Part shown: in pieces, positions 27,265-36,210 of the stretch | Numbering within the stretch: position 1 is the first letter of the stretch | How the letters are laid out: each line of letters starts with the position of its first letter | NCBI GenBank assembly: GCA_018335925.1 | Contig: JAGXRF010000001.1 | Span: 62,001-126,000, forward strand | From: Flavobacteriales bacterium | GTDB taxonomy: Bacteria; Bacteroidota; Bacteroidia; Flavobacteriales; Flavobacteriaceae | DNA length: 64,000 bases | Direction of reading: 5' to 3' | Notes under the pieces: model-generated | Database searches by the model: none | Told to the model about the DNA's origin: nothing | Seen by the model: the letters and a program-made list of their open reading frames with translations, nothing else | Made by a program: the position numbers and the translations under genes

Positions 27265-29241
27265 ATGAATTTTGATAGAAAAAATTTAACAAACGAGACG
27301 TTAATTCAATTATATCAACAAATTTTAAAACCTAGATTGATTGAAGAGAAAATGTTGATTTTACTTCGTCAAGGAAAGGTTTCTAAGTGGTTTTCCGGAA
27401 TTGGACAAGAAGCAATTTCTGTAGGCTTAACAGCTGCTTTAGACAAAGACGAATACATTTTACCAATGCACCGGAATTTAGGAGTTTTTACTACACGTGA
27501 AATTCCACTATATCGTTTGTTTTCGCAATGGCAAGGCAAAGCCAATGGTTTTACCAAAGGAAGAGATCGAAGTTTTCACTTTGGAACCCAAGAATACAAA
27601 ATCATCGGGATGATTTCTCACCTTGGTCCGCAATTAGGTGTAGCTGACGGTATTGCATTAGCCCATCAGTTGCGTGGAGAGAAGAAAGTTACTGCAGTAT
27701 TTACTGGGGAGGGGGCTACAAGCGAAGGTGATTTTCATGAAGCATTGAATGTAGCTTCGGTTTGGAATTTACCTGTACTTTTTATCATTGAAAACAATGG
27801 TTATGGTTTGTCTACCCCAACCAACGAACAATACAAATGTAAAAACTTGGTAGACAAAGGCATTGGTTATGGCATGGAAGCTTTGCAAGTAGATGGAAAT
27901 AATTTGTTAGAAGTTTTTCATACCATCCAATCTTTAAAAGCTTCAATGGAAGAAAATCCAAGACCTATTTTATTGGAAATGTTGACTTTTAGAATGCGTG
28001 GACATGAAGAGGCGAGTGGTACTAAATATGTTCCGAAAGAATTAATGGAACAATGGGCTGCCAAAGATCCGGTAAAGAATTATGAAGATTTTTTGTTGCG
28101 AACTTCAGTGTTGCAGGAGTCTGAAAAAGACAAAATTTACCAAACCATCAAAGCAGAAATTGACGAACATTGGCAAAAAACATCAGAAGAAACAGCAATA
28201 AAAGCTAATTTAACAGAAGAATTAAATGATGTATATCAAAATCATGAATACCAACATTATACTTCTTCTGAAGTAACCGAAAATATTCGATTTATCGATG
28301 CCATTCAGCAGGCATTAGCACAATCGATGGAGCGTTATCCGGAATTGGTATTAATGGGACAAGATATTGCAGAATATGGAGGAGCATTTAAAATCACAGA
28401 AGGTTTTGTAGAGAAATTCGGAAAAGCTAGAGTAAGAAATACCCCAATTTGCGAAAGCATTATAGTTTCGGCTGCAATGGGACTTTCTATCAACCAAATG
28501 AAAGCAATGGTAGAAATGCAATTTGCCGATTTTGTTTCTACCGGATTCAACCCAATTGTAAACTATTTGGCAAAAGTGCATTACAGATGGCTTCAAAATG
28601 CCGATGTAGTAATCAGAATGCCTGCTGGAGCAGGCGTGCAAGCTGGTCCGTTTCACTCTCAAACCAACGAAGCATGGTTTACCAAAACTCCCGGATTAAA
28701 AGTAGTGTATCCTGCTTTTCCATACGATGCCAAAGGCTTGTTGAACACGGCTTTTCAAGACCCAAACCCGGTTATATTTTTTGAACATAAAGCTCTGTAC
28801 AGAAGTGTATATCAAGAAGTTCCTAAAGATTACTATACTTTGCCTTTTGGAAAAGCATCCTTAATCAAAGAAGGAAGTCAAGTTTCTATCATCACATTTG
28901 GATCAGGTGTGCATTGGAGCTTGGAAGTATTGGAAAACAATCCAAAAATTCAAGCAGATTTGTTAGATTTAAGAACTTTACAACCCATGGATTGGGATGC
29001 CATCAAACAATCGGTTCAAAAAACCGGAAAAGTTTTGGTTTTGGTGGAAGATACTTTGTTTGGAAGTGTTGCAAGCGACATTGCTGCTACCATTATGGAA
29101 GAGTGTTTCGAATATTTAGATGCACCTGTGGCAAGAGTTGGCAGTTTAGAAACCCCTATTCCGTTTGTTAAAGCATTGGAAGATCAGTTTTTGGCAAAAA
29201 ATAGATTACAACAAAGTTTGTTGGACTTGTTGGCCTATTAA
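27265..29241 (+). CDS. 2-oxoacid dehydrogenase E1, fused alpha and beta subunits
   Basis: Thiamine-diphosphate E1 component of a branched-chain or related 2-oxoacid dehydrogenase complex, about 658 residues. The alpha part (about 1-320) holds the ThDP motif GEGATSEGDFHEALN...ENNGYG and the phosphorylation-loop-like region RMRGHEEASGTKY. The beta part (about 335-658) holds VLMGQDIAEYGGAFKITEGF, PICESIIVSAAMGLS and FHSQTNEAWF. The fused form is common in Bacteroidota. No E2 or E3 gene is near, so the substrate cannot be set from context. It is first of a plus-strand run ending at priA. Confidence 0.93.
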   Translation: MNFDRKNLTNETLIQLYQQILKPRLIEEKMLILLRQGKVSKWFSGIGQEAISVGLTAALDKDEYILPMHRNLGVFTTREIPLYRLFSQWQGKANGFTKGRDRSFHFGTQEYKIIGMISHLGPQLGVADGIALAHQLRGEKKVTAVFTGEGATSEGDFHEALNVASVWNLPVLFIIENNGYGLSTPTNEQYKCKNLVDKGIGYGMEALQVDGNNLLEVFHTIQSLKASMEENPRPILLEMLTFRMRGHEEASGTKYVPKELMEQWAAKDPVKNYEDFLLRTSVLQESEKDKIYQTIKAEIDEHWQKTSEETAIKANLTEELNDVYQNHEYQHYTSSEVTENIRFIDAIQQALAQSMERYPELVLMGQDIAEYGGAFKITEGFVEKFGKARVRNTPICESIIVSAAMGLSINQMKAMVEMQFADFVSTGFNPIVNYLAKVHYRWLQNADVVIRMPAGAGVQAGPFHSQTNEAWFTKTPGLKVVYPAFPYDAKGLLNTAFQDPNPVIFFEHKALYRSVYQEVPKDYYTLPFGKASLIKEGSQVSIITFGSGVHWSLEVLENNPKIQADLLDLRTLQPMDWDAIKQSVQKTGKVLVLVEDTLFGSVASDIAATIMEECFEYLDAPVARVGSLETPIPFVKALEDQFLAKNRLQQSLLDLLAY

Positions 29242-29283
29242 AATTTTACTATTTTAGTATCCACTAACCTAAAAACAAACACC

Positions 29284-29502
29284 ATGCAAAAAAATGTTGG
29301 CAATGCCGATCGATTTATTCGAATCATGTTAGGCATCATTCTGTTGTTGTTATTTTTATCAGAACCATTTGAAAGTTTAACTGGTAATTTAATCTTATTG
29401 GTCATCAGCATTAGCATGATAGCTACTTCGTTCATGAGTTTTTGTCCGGTATACACTTTATTTAAAATCAATACTGGTAAATTAGCGAAAAAGAAAAAAT
29501 AA
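29284..29502 (+). CDS. DUF2892 (YgaP-like) inner-membrane protein
   Basis: 72 residues with two membrane segments (IMLGIILLLLFLS; LTGNLILLVISISMIATSFMSFCPVYTLF). The MQKNVGNADRFIRIMLG start and FCPVYTLF end are the DUF2892 pattern. In YgaP this domain is the membrane part of a rhodanese; here it stands alone. Function unknown. Its stop codon directly abuts the nadC start. Confidence 0.9.
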   Translation: MQKNVGNADRFIRIMLGIILLLLFLSEPFESLTGNLILLVISISMIATSFMSFCPVYTLFKINTGKLAKKKK

Positions 29503-30360
29503 ATGATTTCACCCGAAGCTTTTAAACAAGCACTGTTACAAATAATAGATGCTGCTTTAGCAGAAGATATTGGTTCCGGAGATTATTCTAGTTTGGCTTG
29601 TGTGCCCATGGGTGCCATTGGTAAAGCAAAATTATTGGTAAAAGACCAAGGAATTATTGCCGGTGTAGAATTTGCAAAAATGATTATTGAAAGAGTAGAT
29701 GCAGGTTTAAAGGTAGAGGTATTAATTCCGGATGGCTCGTCAGTGACTTATGGTGATGTTGTTTTTACTGTTGAAGGTTCTTCGCAATCTATTTTAAAGG
29801 CAGAACGTTTGGTATTAAATTCTATGCAACGTATGAGTGCCATAGCTACCAAAACCAATCAATATGTGCAATTGTTAGAGGGAACTTCATGCAAAATTTT
29901 AGATACTCGTAAAACCACGCCAAATTTTAGAGCAGCAGAAAAATGGGCTGTGAAAATTGGTGGTGGAGAAAACCATCGATTTGCATTGTATGACATGATT
30001 ATGTTAAAAGACAATCATATTGACTTTTGTGGAGGAGTTTCCAAAGCCATTGCCAAAACCAAAGCATATTTGAATGATAATCAGCTAGATTTAAAAATAA
30101 TTGTTGAAGCCAGAAATTTATCAGAAGTACAGCAAATTTTAGATGCAGGAGGAGTTTTTCGGATTTTATTAGATAATTTTGATTACGAAACAACTCGAAA
30201 AGCGGTGCAAATAATTGGCAATCAATGTGCAACAGAGTCATCTGGAAATATCAACGAAAAAACCATTCGTGAATATGCTTTATGTGGGGTTAATTATATT
30301 TCTTCTGGAAGTTTAACCCATTCTGTATACAATATGGATTTGAGTTTAAAAGCCATTTAA
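29503..30360 (+). CDS. nadC: Nicotinate-nucleotide pyrophosphorylase (quinolinate phosphoribosyltransferase)
   Basis: Converts quinolinate and PRPP to nicotinate mononucleotide in de novo NAD synthesis. 285 residues, normal length. Family blocks: AEDIGSGDYSSLACVP, ERLVLNSMQRMSAIATKTNQYV, KILDTRKTTPNFRAAEKWAVKIGGGENHRFALYDMIMLKDNHI, and the C-terminal SSGSLTHSV. nadA and nadB are not nearby. The YihY gene follows by one base. Confidence 0.97.
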   Translation: MISPEAFKQALLQIIDAALAEDIGSGDYSSLACVPMGAIGKAKLLVKDQGIIAGVEFAKMIIERVDAGLKVEVLIPDGSSVTYGDVVFTVEGSSQSILKAERLVLNSMQRMSAIATKTNQYVQLLEGTSCKILDTRKTTPNFRAAEKWAVKIGGGENHRFALYDMIMLKDNHIDFCGGVSKAIAKTKAYLNDNQLDLKIIVEARNLSEVQQILDAGGVFRILLDNFDYETTRKAVQIIGNQCATESSGNINEKTIREYALCGVNYISSGSLTHSVYNMDLSLKAI

Positions 30361-30361
30361 C

Positions 30362-31294
30362 GTGTCTTTCTTGTATAAAATTCCGATAGTTAAGCAATTG
30401 ATTGGCTTGGTAAAGTCCATACAATTACCTTGGTTACAAGGTTTGTCATTGTATGAATTATTGGAATTGTATATTACCGGAATTGTAAAAGGTGCATTTT
30501 CATACAGAGCAAGTGCTATTGCATTTAGCTTTTTTATGGCCTTATTTCCGTTTGCATTATTCATTCTTAACCTAATTCCGTATATTCCAATTGACGATTT
30601 TCAGTCTGATTTTATGGCTTTTATCGAAAATAGTGTCCCTCCAACCACCTTTGATGCCATACAATCTATTTTGTTAGATATTTTGAACAATAGCTACAAA
30701 GGCTTATTATCCTCAGGGGTAATTTTGTCAGTTTTTTTAATGACCAATGGGGTGAATGCTATTTTAGGAGGTTTCGAATCTTCCTATCACATCACCAATT
30801 CCAGAGGATTTATTCGTCAATATCTTTGGGCTTTAGGAATTTCCATAGTATTATCGTTATTGTTATTGTTTACAGTTGCCATAATTATTGTTTTTGAGGT
30901 GTTAATTCAGTCGATTGACATACCTGATACTTTGCATCAAAAAATATCGTTTTTACAAATAGGTAGGGTAGCATTGGTCGTATTGATGATTTTAACTACA
31001 GTTTCTATTTTGTTCAAATACGGAACAAGAGTGAATATCAGCAAAGCTTTTTTCAATATTGGTTCTGTGTACACTACCATATTAATTATGCTTACCTCTT
31101 ATTTATTCGGAATTTATGTTGTAAAATTTGCCAAGTACAACGAACTTTATGGTTCTATTGGTACATTATTAATTTTGATGTTTTATATTTGGATTAACTG
31201 CATGATTTTGTTGTCAGGCTTTGAATTAAATGCTACCATTTACAACTTGAAGCAAAAAAACTTGCAACCAAAAAAAGATTTACAATTAACTTAA
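30362..31294 (+). CDS. YihY/BrkB family inner-membrane protein
   Basis: 310 residues with about six membrane segments. The family blocks ASAIAFSFFMALFPFALFILNLIPYIP, SSGVILSVFLMTNGVNAILGGFESSYHI and YGSIGTLLILMFYIWINCMILLSGFELNA are present. It is often misnamed ribonuclease BN; the real function is unclear. The start is GTG at 30362, one base after the nadC stop; no closer ATG keeps the family's N-terminus. Confidence 0.92.
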   Translation: MSFLYKIPIVKQLIGLVKSIQLPWLQGLSLYELLELYITGIVKGAFSYRASAIAFSFFMALFPFALFILNLIPYIPIDDFQSDFMAFIENSVPPTTFDAIQSILLDILNNSYKGLLSSGVILSVFLMTNGVNAILGGFESSYHITNSRGFIRQYLWALGISIVLSLLLLFTVAIIIVFEVLIQSIDIPDTLHQKISFLQIGRVALVVLMILTTVSILFKYGTRVNISKAFFNIGSVYTTILIMLTSYLFGIYVVKFAKYNELYGSIGTLLILMFYIWINCMILLSGFELNATIYNLKQKNLQPKKDLQLT

Positions 31295-31304
31295 ATACAA
31301 GCAA

Positions 31305-31727
31305 ATGAGATGTTTATTTTTTTTATTGATGATTGTTTTTTTTAGTTTTTCTACAAATGCACAACAATTGGTTGGCAAATGGAAAACCATTGATGATGAA
31401 ACCGGTAAAACCAAATCTATCATTCAGATTTATGAGCAAAACGGCAAATATTATGGCAAGATTGTAGAGTTATTATTGCCAGAAGACAAAGGAAAATTAT
31501 GTGACAAATGCTCCGGAACTAATAAAAATAAACCGATTGAAGGAATGGTTATTATGGAAGGAATGAATAAAGATGGAGATGGTTTTTCAGGTGGTAAAAT
31601 TATGGATCCTAAATCAGGAAAAACTTATAAATGTTCTATTGAATTTGATGGAAAAGATGCCTTAAAAGTAAGAGGATTCATAGGTATCTCGTTAATAGGT
31701 AGAACACAAACCTGGAAAAGAGCATAG
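31305..31727 (+). CDS. DUF2147 family secreted protein
   Basis: 140 residues. Signal peptide MRCLFFLLMIVFFSFSTNAQ. The mature part is the DUF2147 pattern: LVGKWKTIDDETGKTKSIIQIYEQNGKYYGKIVEL, two cysteines in LCDKCSG, GKIMDPKSGKTYKCSIEFDGKDALKVRGFIGISLIGRTQTWKR. It is probably a small periplasmic beta-barrel; the role is unknown. It starts 11 bases after the YihY stop and ends 4 bases before priA. Confidence 0.93.
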   Translation: MRCLFFLLMIVFFSFSTNAQQLVGKWKTIDDETGKTKSIIQIYEQNGKYYGKIVELLLPEDKGKLCDKCSGTNKNKPIEGMVIMEGMNKDGDGFSGGKIMDPKSGKTYKCSIEFDGKDALKVRGFIGISLIGRTQTWKRA

Positions 31728-31730
31728 GGG

Positions 31731-34190
31731 ATGACCCACTATTATATTGAAGTGGTATTGCCACTGCCATTAGATACTACTTTTACTTATCGCGTTTCTG
31801 AAAAAGAATTTGCTTTTATACAACCCGGAATTCGGGTAGCAGTTCCATTTGGAAAAACGAAAATTTATACTGGAGTTTGTTTGCATAAACACCACCAGCC
31901 TCCTGTTTTATACGAGGCCAAAGACATTCATTTGATTTTAGATGAACACCCCGTAGTTTTAGAAAAACAAATCCAACATTGGGAATGGATTAGTAAATAC
32001 TATTTGTGTAGTTTGGGAGAGGTTTTTAAAGCTGCATTGCCAAATACTTTTTTTTTAGAATCCGAAACCTTGTTAGAATGGAATACCTCTTCCAACGATT
32101 ATGTTTCAGAGCAATTATCAGACCAAGAGTATTTGATTTTTGAAGCCTTACAATACCAAAATTTGCTTTCCATGGAGCAAGCAACCAAGATTTTAGGCAT
32201 TAAAAAAGTTTGGAATGTAATCCATCCGATGTTGCAAAAAGGTTGGATTAAAACCAAAGAATCGATGGTAGAAAAATACGTGCCGAAAACCCAAAAGTTT
32301 GTTCGTATTGCAAAGAATTTAGAGAGTCCTGAAAAATTAAATGAAGTATTACAGGATTTGGGAAAGAGTCATCCTAAAAGGCACCAATTAATGATGCATT
32401 TGTTTCAGATGCAAGCTACTTTGAAAAAACCAATCAAAGAAAAAGAATTGTTGGATAAAGCTCAGGTATCATCAGGAGTTTTAAAAGCAATGATTCAAAA
32501 CCAATGGTTAGAGAATTATTACCTCACCCAAGACCGATTAGATTGGAGTGAAGAAGAAATGAGTGGTTGGAATTTAACGGAAGTGCAACAAAAAATTGTT
32601 CAAGAAATTGAAGCAAGTTTTTTGCAGAAAGATATCACATTGTTATATGCGGTTACCTCTTCGGGTAAAACCGAAATCTATACCGAATTAATTCAAAAGC
32701 AAATCAACCAAGGCAAACAAGTATTGTATTTGGTGCCTGAAATTGCATTAACTACCCAGTTGGTAATACGACTACAAAAGCACTTTGGTAACACCATGTT
32801 GGTGTACCATTCCAAATTTAGCAACCAAGAACGAACCGAAGTTTGGAATAAGTTGTTGTACCAACCTAATGATTATTCGTTGGTTTTGGGAGCTCGTTCT
32901 GCCTTATTTTTACCACTTACTAATTTAGGTTTCATAGTAGTTGATGAAGAGCATGAAGCAAACTTTAAACAAACCGACCCTGCTCCACGATACCATGCCC
33001 GAGATGCGGCATTGGTTTTAGCAAAACAGCACCAAGCAAAAGTGTTATTAGGCACAGCCACGCCAAGTTTAGAGTCGTTTTACCATGCTTTAGAAGGAAA
33101 ATACGGATTGGTAACCAACAAAGTTCGATTTGGAAATTATCCGATGCCTGAAATTTCGTTGGTATCTATGAAAGAAGCGATGCGGAAAAAGCAAATGCAT
33201 GGACATTTTACCAAGGATATGCTGCAAGGTATATCGGAAGCATTAACTGCAGGGAAACAAGTGATGATTTTTCAAAACAGACGTGGTTTTGCACCAGTAA
33301 TGGAATGTGAAACTTGTGGTCATATTCCAAATTGTATTCATTGTGATGTTTCTCTTACCTATCACCAAATTAAACAACAATTACGATGTCATTATTGTGG
33401 ATATGCCATTCCAAAACCACAGCACTGTCACGCTTGCCATAGCAACCAATTAAGCACCAAAGGATTTGGTACCGAACAAATCGAATTAGAATTGTTACAG
33501 CTTTTTCCAAAAGCACGAGTGATAAGAATGGACCAAGATACTACAAGAGGAAAATATCAGTTTGAAAAAATTATTGAGCAATTTCAACAACAAGAAGCTG
33601 ATATTTTGGTAGGAACCCAAATGATTGCCAAAGGATTGAATTTTTCCAATGTAGGTTTGGTTGGAGTGTTACATGCCGACCAATTGTTATTCCAACCTGA
33701 TTTTAGAAGTATCGAAAAGGCATTTCAATTGCTTACCCAAGTTTCTGGAAGAACCGGTAGAGGAGAGGAAAGAGGTAAAGTAATCATTCAAACCTACCAA
33801 CCAGAATATGCAGTATTACAAATGGTGCAAAATTTTGATTATGAAGGTTTTTATGCGAATCAAATTGCTGAAAGAAAACAATTTTTATATCCTCCTTTTA
33901 CCAGAATTATTAAAATACAATTGAAGGGTAAAAACTTTGAAAATCTTACCAATGGCAGTCAGTGGTTTGCCAATAGTTTACGAAATGTTTTAGCTGTAAC
34001 TGTATTAGGTCCTGAAGAACCATTGATTGCAAAAATAAAGAATGAATACATTAGAGTAATCTTGATAAAAATCCCAAGAAATTCTTCGGTAGATGACACA
34101 AAAAAATCGATTCAAAAAATTAAAAAGAGTTTCGAATCGATAGGAAATTTTAAAAATATCAAATTACAATTAAATGTAGATGCCTATTAA
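31731..34190 (+). CDS. priA: Primosomal protein N' (replication restart helicase PriA)
   Basis: Rebuilds replication forks away from oriC. 819 residues. The N-terminal DNA-binding domain starts YYIEVVLPLPLDTTFTYRV. Helicase motifs: AVTSSGKTEIYTELI (Walker A), VVDEEHEANFKQ (DEEH), LLGTATPSLES, and DILVGTQMIAKGLNFSNVGLVG, with QVSGRTGRG. Between them is the Zn-binding insert CETCGHIPNC, CHYCG, CHACHS. The last 4 bases overlap the 3' end of the convergent LytTR gene. Confidence 0.97.
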   Translation: MTHYYIEVVLPLPLDTTFTYRVSEKEFAFIQPGIRVAVPFGKTKIYTGVCLHKHHQPPVLYEAKDIHLILDEHPVVLEKQIQHWEWISKYYLCSLGEVFKAALPNTFFLESETLLEWNTSSNDYVSEQLSDQEYLIFEALQYQNLLSMEQATKILGIKKVWNVIHPMLQKGWIKTKESMVEKYVPKTQKFVRIAKNLESPEKLNEVLQDLGKSHPKRHQLMMHLFQMQATLKKPIKEKELLDKAQVSSGVLKAMIQNQWLENYYLTQDRLDWSEEEMSGWNLTEVQQKIVQEIEASFLQKDITLLYAVTSSGKTEIYTELIQKQINQGKQVLYLVPEIALTTQLVIRLQKHFGNTMLVYHSKFSNQERTEVWNKLLYQPNDYSLVLGARSALFLPLTNLGFIVVDEEHEANFKQTDPAPRYHARDAALVLAKQHQAKVLLGTATPSLESFYHALEGKYGLVTNKVRFGNYPMPEISLVSMKEAMRKKQMHGHFTKDMLQGISEALTAGKQVMIFQNRRGFAPVMECETCGHIPNCIHCDVSLTYHQIKQQLRCHYCGYAIPKPQHCHACHSNQLSTKGFGTEQIELELLQLFPKARVIRMDQDTTRGKYQFEKIIEQFQQQEADILVGTQMIAKGLNFSNVGLVGVLHADQLLFQPDFRSIEKAFQLLTQVSGRTGRGEERGKVIIQTYQPEYAVLQMVQNFDYEGFYANQIAERKQFLYPPFTRIIKIQLKGKNFENLTNGSQWFANSLRNVLAVTVLGPEEPLIAKIKNEYIRVILIKIPRNSSVDDTKKSIQKIKKSFESIGNFKNIKLQLNVDAY

Positions 34191-34879
34191 TCAAAAGTTA
34201 GAGCTTTACGCAAATCGTCTTTTTTATTTCTGCTCAAAGGAATTTTATTCATGCCAATTTCTGCAAATTTACTATTGTAGCGTTCAATTTTTTCGATGTT
34301 TACTATAAACGATTTGTGTACTCTTAAAAACTTTTCTTTGGGCAAATCTTTTTCAAATGATTTCATAGTTGCTAAAACCATGTGGCTTTCGTCTTCAGTG
34401 ATTACTTTTACATAATCTCCAAAAGCTTCAATCCATTTAATTCGATTGGTATATATTTTCATTTTTTTCAAATTACTTTTAATAAAAATGAAATCGTCAT
34501 CTTCTTCATTTTCTTTTGCAATAGTGTATTTTAGCAAAGCTCGTTTAACAGCAGAATCAAATCTTGCCAACGAAATTGGCTTTTGTAAATAATCTGTTGC
34601 ATCATAATCAAAAGCTTTTACTGCATAATCTGCTTTTGCGGTTATAAAAATAATTTGAGGTTTTGACTTTAAACCATCTAAAAAATCAAACCCATCTATA
34701 ACGGGCATTTCAATATCTAAAAAAATCAAATCTACATGATGGATGGACATGCAAGATTTAGCTTCAATTGCATTAGAAAAATCTCCAACCAAATTTAAGT
34801 TTTGATGGTTTTTAACCAATTTGGTAATGATCATTCGTTGAATGGAACTATCGTCAACAACTATACACTGGAGTTTCAT
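34187..34879 (-). CDS. LytTR-family response regulator
   Basis: 230 residues. The receiver domain (about 3-115) has D55 as phospho-acceptor (LIFLDIEMP), acidic pair DD at 9-10 and K in LQKPIS. The LytTR DNA-binding domain (about 130-230) has IFIKSNLKKMKIYTNRIKWIEAFGDYVKVIT and FLRVHKSFIVNIEKIERY. No histidine kinase lies next to it, so its partner is elsewhere. It overlaps priA's end by 4 bases, convergent. A 9-base inverted repeat upstream (34940-34966) may be its own target. Confidence 0.95.
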   Translation of the reverse strand: MKLQCIVVDDSSIQRMIITKLVKNHQNLNLVGDFSNAIEAKSCMSIHHVDLIFLDIEMPVIDGFDFLDGLKSKPQIIFITAKADYAVKAFDYDATDYLQKPISLARFDSAVKRALLKYTIAKENEEDDDFIFIKSNLKKMKIYTNRIKWIEAFGDYVKVITEDESHMVLATMKSFEKDLPKEKFLRVHKSFIVNIEKIERYNSKFAEIGMNKIPLSRNKKDDLRKALTFD

Positions 34880-34908
34880 GGGAAATAGATTTCTTCGATT
34901 TTCTTTAA

Positions 34909-34916
34909 CAAATGTA
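34909..34916 (-). promoter_or_regulatory. -7 element of the LytTR gene
   Basis: TACATTTG on the minus strand matches TAnnTTTG, about 30 bases before the ATG at 34879. No clear -33 was found at normal spacing. Confidence 0.4.
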
Positions 34917-34939
34917 TTAAAAAATCAATTAATTACGCA

Positions 34940-34966
34940 TTTCATCGATAATTTATTTCGATGAAA
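34940..34966. promoter_or_regulatory. Perfect inverted repeat between the LytTR gene and rpsF
   Basis: TTTCATCGA (34940-34948) and TCGATGAAA (34958-34966) form a perfect 9-base inverted repeat with 9-base spacing. It sits about 25 bases upstream of the LytTR -7 element and about 30 bases before the rpsF -33. A T-run follows on the plus strand, but no plus-strand gene ends here, so an operator is more likely than a terminator. Confidence 0.4.
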
Positions 34967-34995
34967 GTTTTTTGTAGGAAATACAATAGATTTAT

Positions 34996-35026
34996 TTGGT
35001 TGGTATAAAGGAAAACACTATTTTTG
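34996..35026 (+). promoter_or_regulatory. rpsF operon promoter
   Basis: TTTGG TTGG around 34995-35003 and TATTTTTG at 35019-35026 match the Bacteroidota promoter (16 or 20 bases between TTG and TA, depending on which TTG is used). The leader to the rpsF ATG is about 27 bases. Confidence 0.65.
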
Positions 35027-35058
35027 CACCCAATTTTTAACAAATTAAATCGTTATTT

Positions 35059-35397
35059 ATGAACAATTATGAAACTGTTTTCATTTTGAATCCCGTTTTA
35101 TCTGAACAACAGGTAAAGGAAACAGTAAGCAAATTTGAAGATTTTCTTACCGCAAAGGGTTGCAAAATGGTTGCCAAAGAGGATTGGGGCTTAAAAAAAT
35201 TAGCTTACGAAATCCAACACAAGAAAAGTGGTTTTTATCACTTGTTTCAATTCGAAGCTAGTCCAGAAATCATCATTGGATTAGAAACCGAATTCAGAAG
35301 AGATGAGCGTATCATGCGTTTCTTAACTGTAAGCTTAGATAAGCATGCAGTATCATGGGCTGAAAGAAGAAGAGAAAAATTGAAACAAAAAGCTTAA
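35059..35397 (+). CDS. rpsF: 30S ribosomal protein S6
   Basis: 112 residues. Typical start [19 protein letters not shown], then [29 protein letters not shown] and [17 protein letters not shown]6 binds S18 in the small subunit platform. It is first of the rpsF-rpsR-rplI operon, 5 bases before rpsR. There is no single-strand binding protein gene between rpsF and rpsR, unlike many Firmicutes. Confidence 0.97.
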   Translation: MNNYETVFILNPVLSEQQVKETVSKFEDFLTAKGCKMVAKEDWGLKKLAYEIQHKKSGFYHLFQFEASPEIIIGLETEFRRDERIMRFLTVSLDKHAVSWAERRREKLKQKA

Positions 35398-35402
35398 GAA
35401 TT

Positions 35403-35699
35403 ATGTCAACATTAGAGCAATCAGCAAAAGGAAAAAAAGAAGGAGATATCCGTTATTTAACTCCTTTAAACATCGACACTAACAAACAAAAAAAATATTG
35501 TCGTTTTAAAAAATCCGGAATCAAGTATGTGGATTATAAAGATCCAGATTTCTTGTTAAAGTTCGTAAACGAGCAAGGTAAAATTTTACCACGTCGTTTA
35601 ACCGGTACTTCTTTGAAATACCAAAGAAAAGTAGCGGTAGCTATTAAAAGAGCGAGACACTTGGCTTTGATGCCTTATGTAGCGGATTTATTAAAATAA
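35403..35699 (+). CDS. rpsR: 30S ribosomal protein S18
   Basis: 98 residues, with the conserved core [64 protein letters not shown]. The N-terminal 30 residues are the usual variable extension. It pairs with S6 near the Shine-Dalgarno helix of 16S rRNA. The single Cys in KKYCRF is not a zinc site. rplI follows after 15 bases. Confidence 0.97.
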   Translation: MSTLEQSAKGKKEGDIRYLTPLNIDTNKQKKYCRFKKSGIKYVDYKDPDFLLKFVNEQGKILPRRLTGTSLKYQRKVAVAIKRARHLALMPYVADLLK

Positions 35700-35714
35700 T
35701 AAAGGACTTTAATT

Positions 35715-36155
35715 ATGGAATTGATTTTAAAACAAGACGTTCAAAACTTAGGTTTTAAGGACGATATCGTAAAAGTAAAACCAGGATACGGAAGAAACTT
35801 CTTAATTCCACAAGGTTTTGCAGTTTTGGCTACTCCTTCATCAAAGAAAGTGTTGGCTGAAAACTTAAAACAAAGAGCTCACAAAGAACAAAAAGCTGTA
35901 AATGATGCGAAAGCTGTTGCAGAACAAATCAAACAATTAACCATCAAAATTTCTGCAAAAGCAGGTGGTGAAAAATTATTTGGTTCTATCAACAATGCAG
36001 ATATCGTGGAGCAATTAGCTGCTAACGGAATTGACATCGACAAAAAATTTGTTACTTGTAGTACTGTGAAAAGAGTTGGTAAATTTACTGCTTCTATTCG
36101 CTTACACAGAGAGGTAATTGTAGAATTGCCATTCGAAGTTGTAGCAGAAGTGTAA
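35715..36155 (+). CDS. rplI: 50S ribosomal protein L9
   Basis: 146 residues, two domains joined by a long helix. The N-domain MELILKQDVQNLGFKDDIVKVKPGYGRNFLIPQGFA binds 23S rRNA; the C-domain contains KAGGEKLFGSINNADIVEQLAANGIDIDKK. Last gene of the operon; a strong terminator begins 19 bases after its stop codon. Confidence 0.97.
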   Translation: MELILKQDVQNLGFKDDIVKVKPGYGRNFLIPQGFAVLATPSSKKVLAENLKQRAHKEQKAVNDAKAVAEQIKQLTIKISAKAGGEKLFGSINNADIVEQLAANGIDIDKKFVTCSTVKRVGKFTASIRLHREVIVELPFEVVAEV

Positions 36156-36174
36156 TATAACTTACTTAAAATAC

Positions 36175-36210
36175 AAAAACCTTCTTACCTTTGTGTAAGA
36201 AGGTTTTTTT
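36175..36210 (+). terminator. rplI terminator, with embedded -7 element and ribosome binding site for the next gene
   Basis: AAAAACCTTCTTAC (36175-36188) and GTAAGAAGGTTTTT (36195-36208) form a perfect 14-pair stem with loop CTTTGT, ending in a T-run. The next gene's ATG follows directly at 36211. Inside the hairpin TACCTTTG (36186-36193) matches the -7 consensus, and AAGAAGG (36197-36203), in the 3' arm, is a good Shine-Dalgarno sequence 7 bases before the ATG. No -33 TTG was found at the normal distance. Confidence 0.85.

Noticed and set aside
34931..34975. Terminator reading on the plus strand before rpsF
   Set aside because: A hairpin and T-run are present, but no plus-strand gene ends upstream of it since priA ends about 750 bases away at 34190 behind the minus-strand LytTR gene. 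I list it as an inverted repeat instead.
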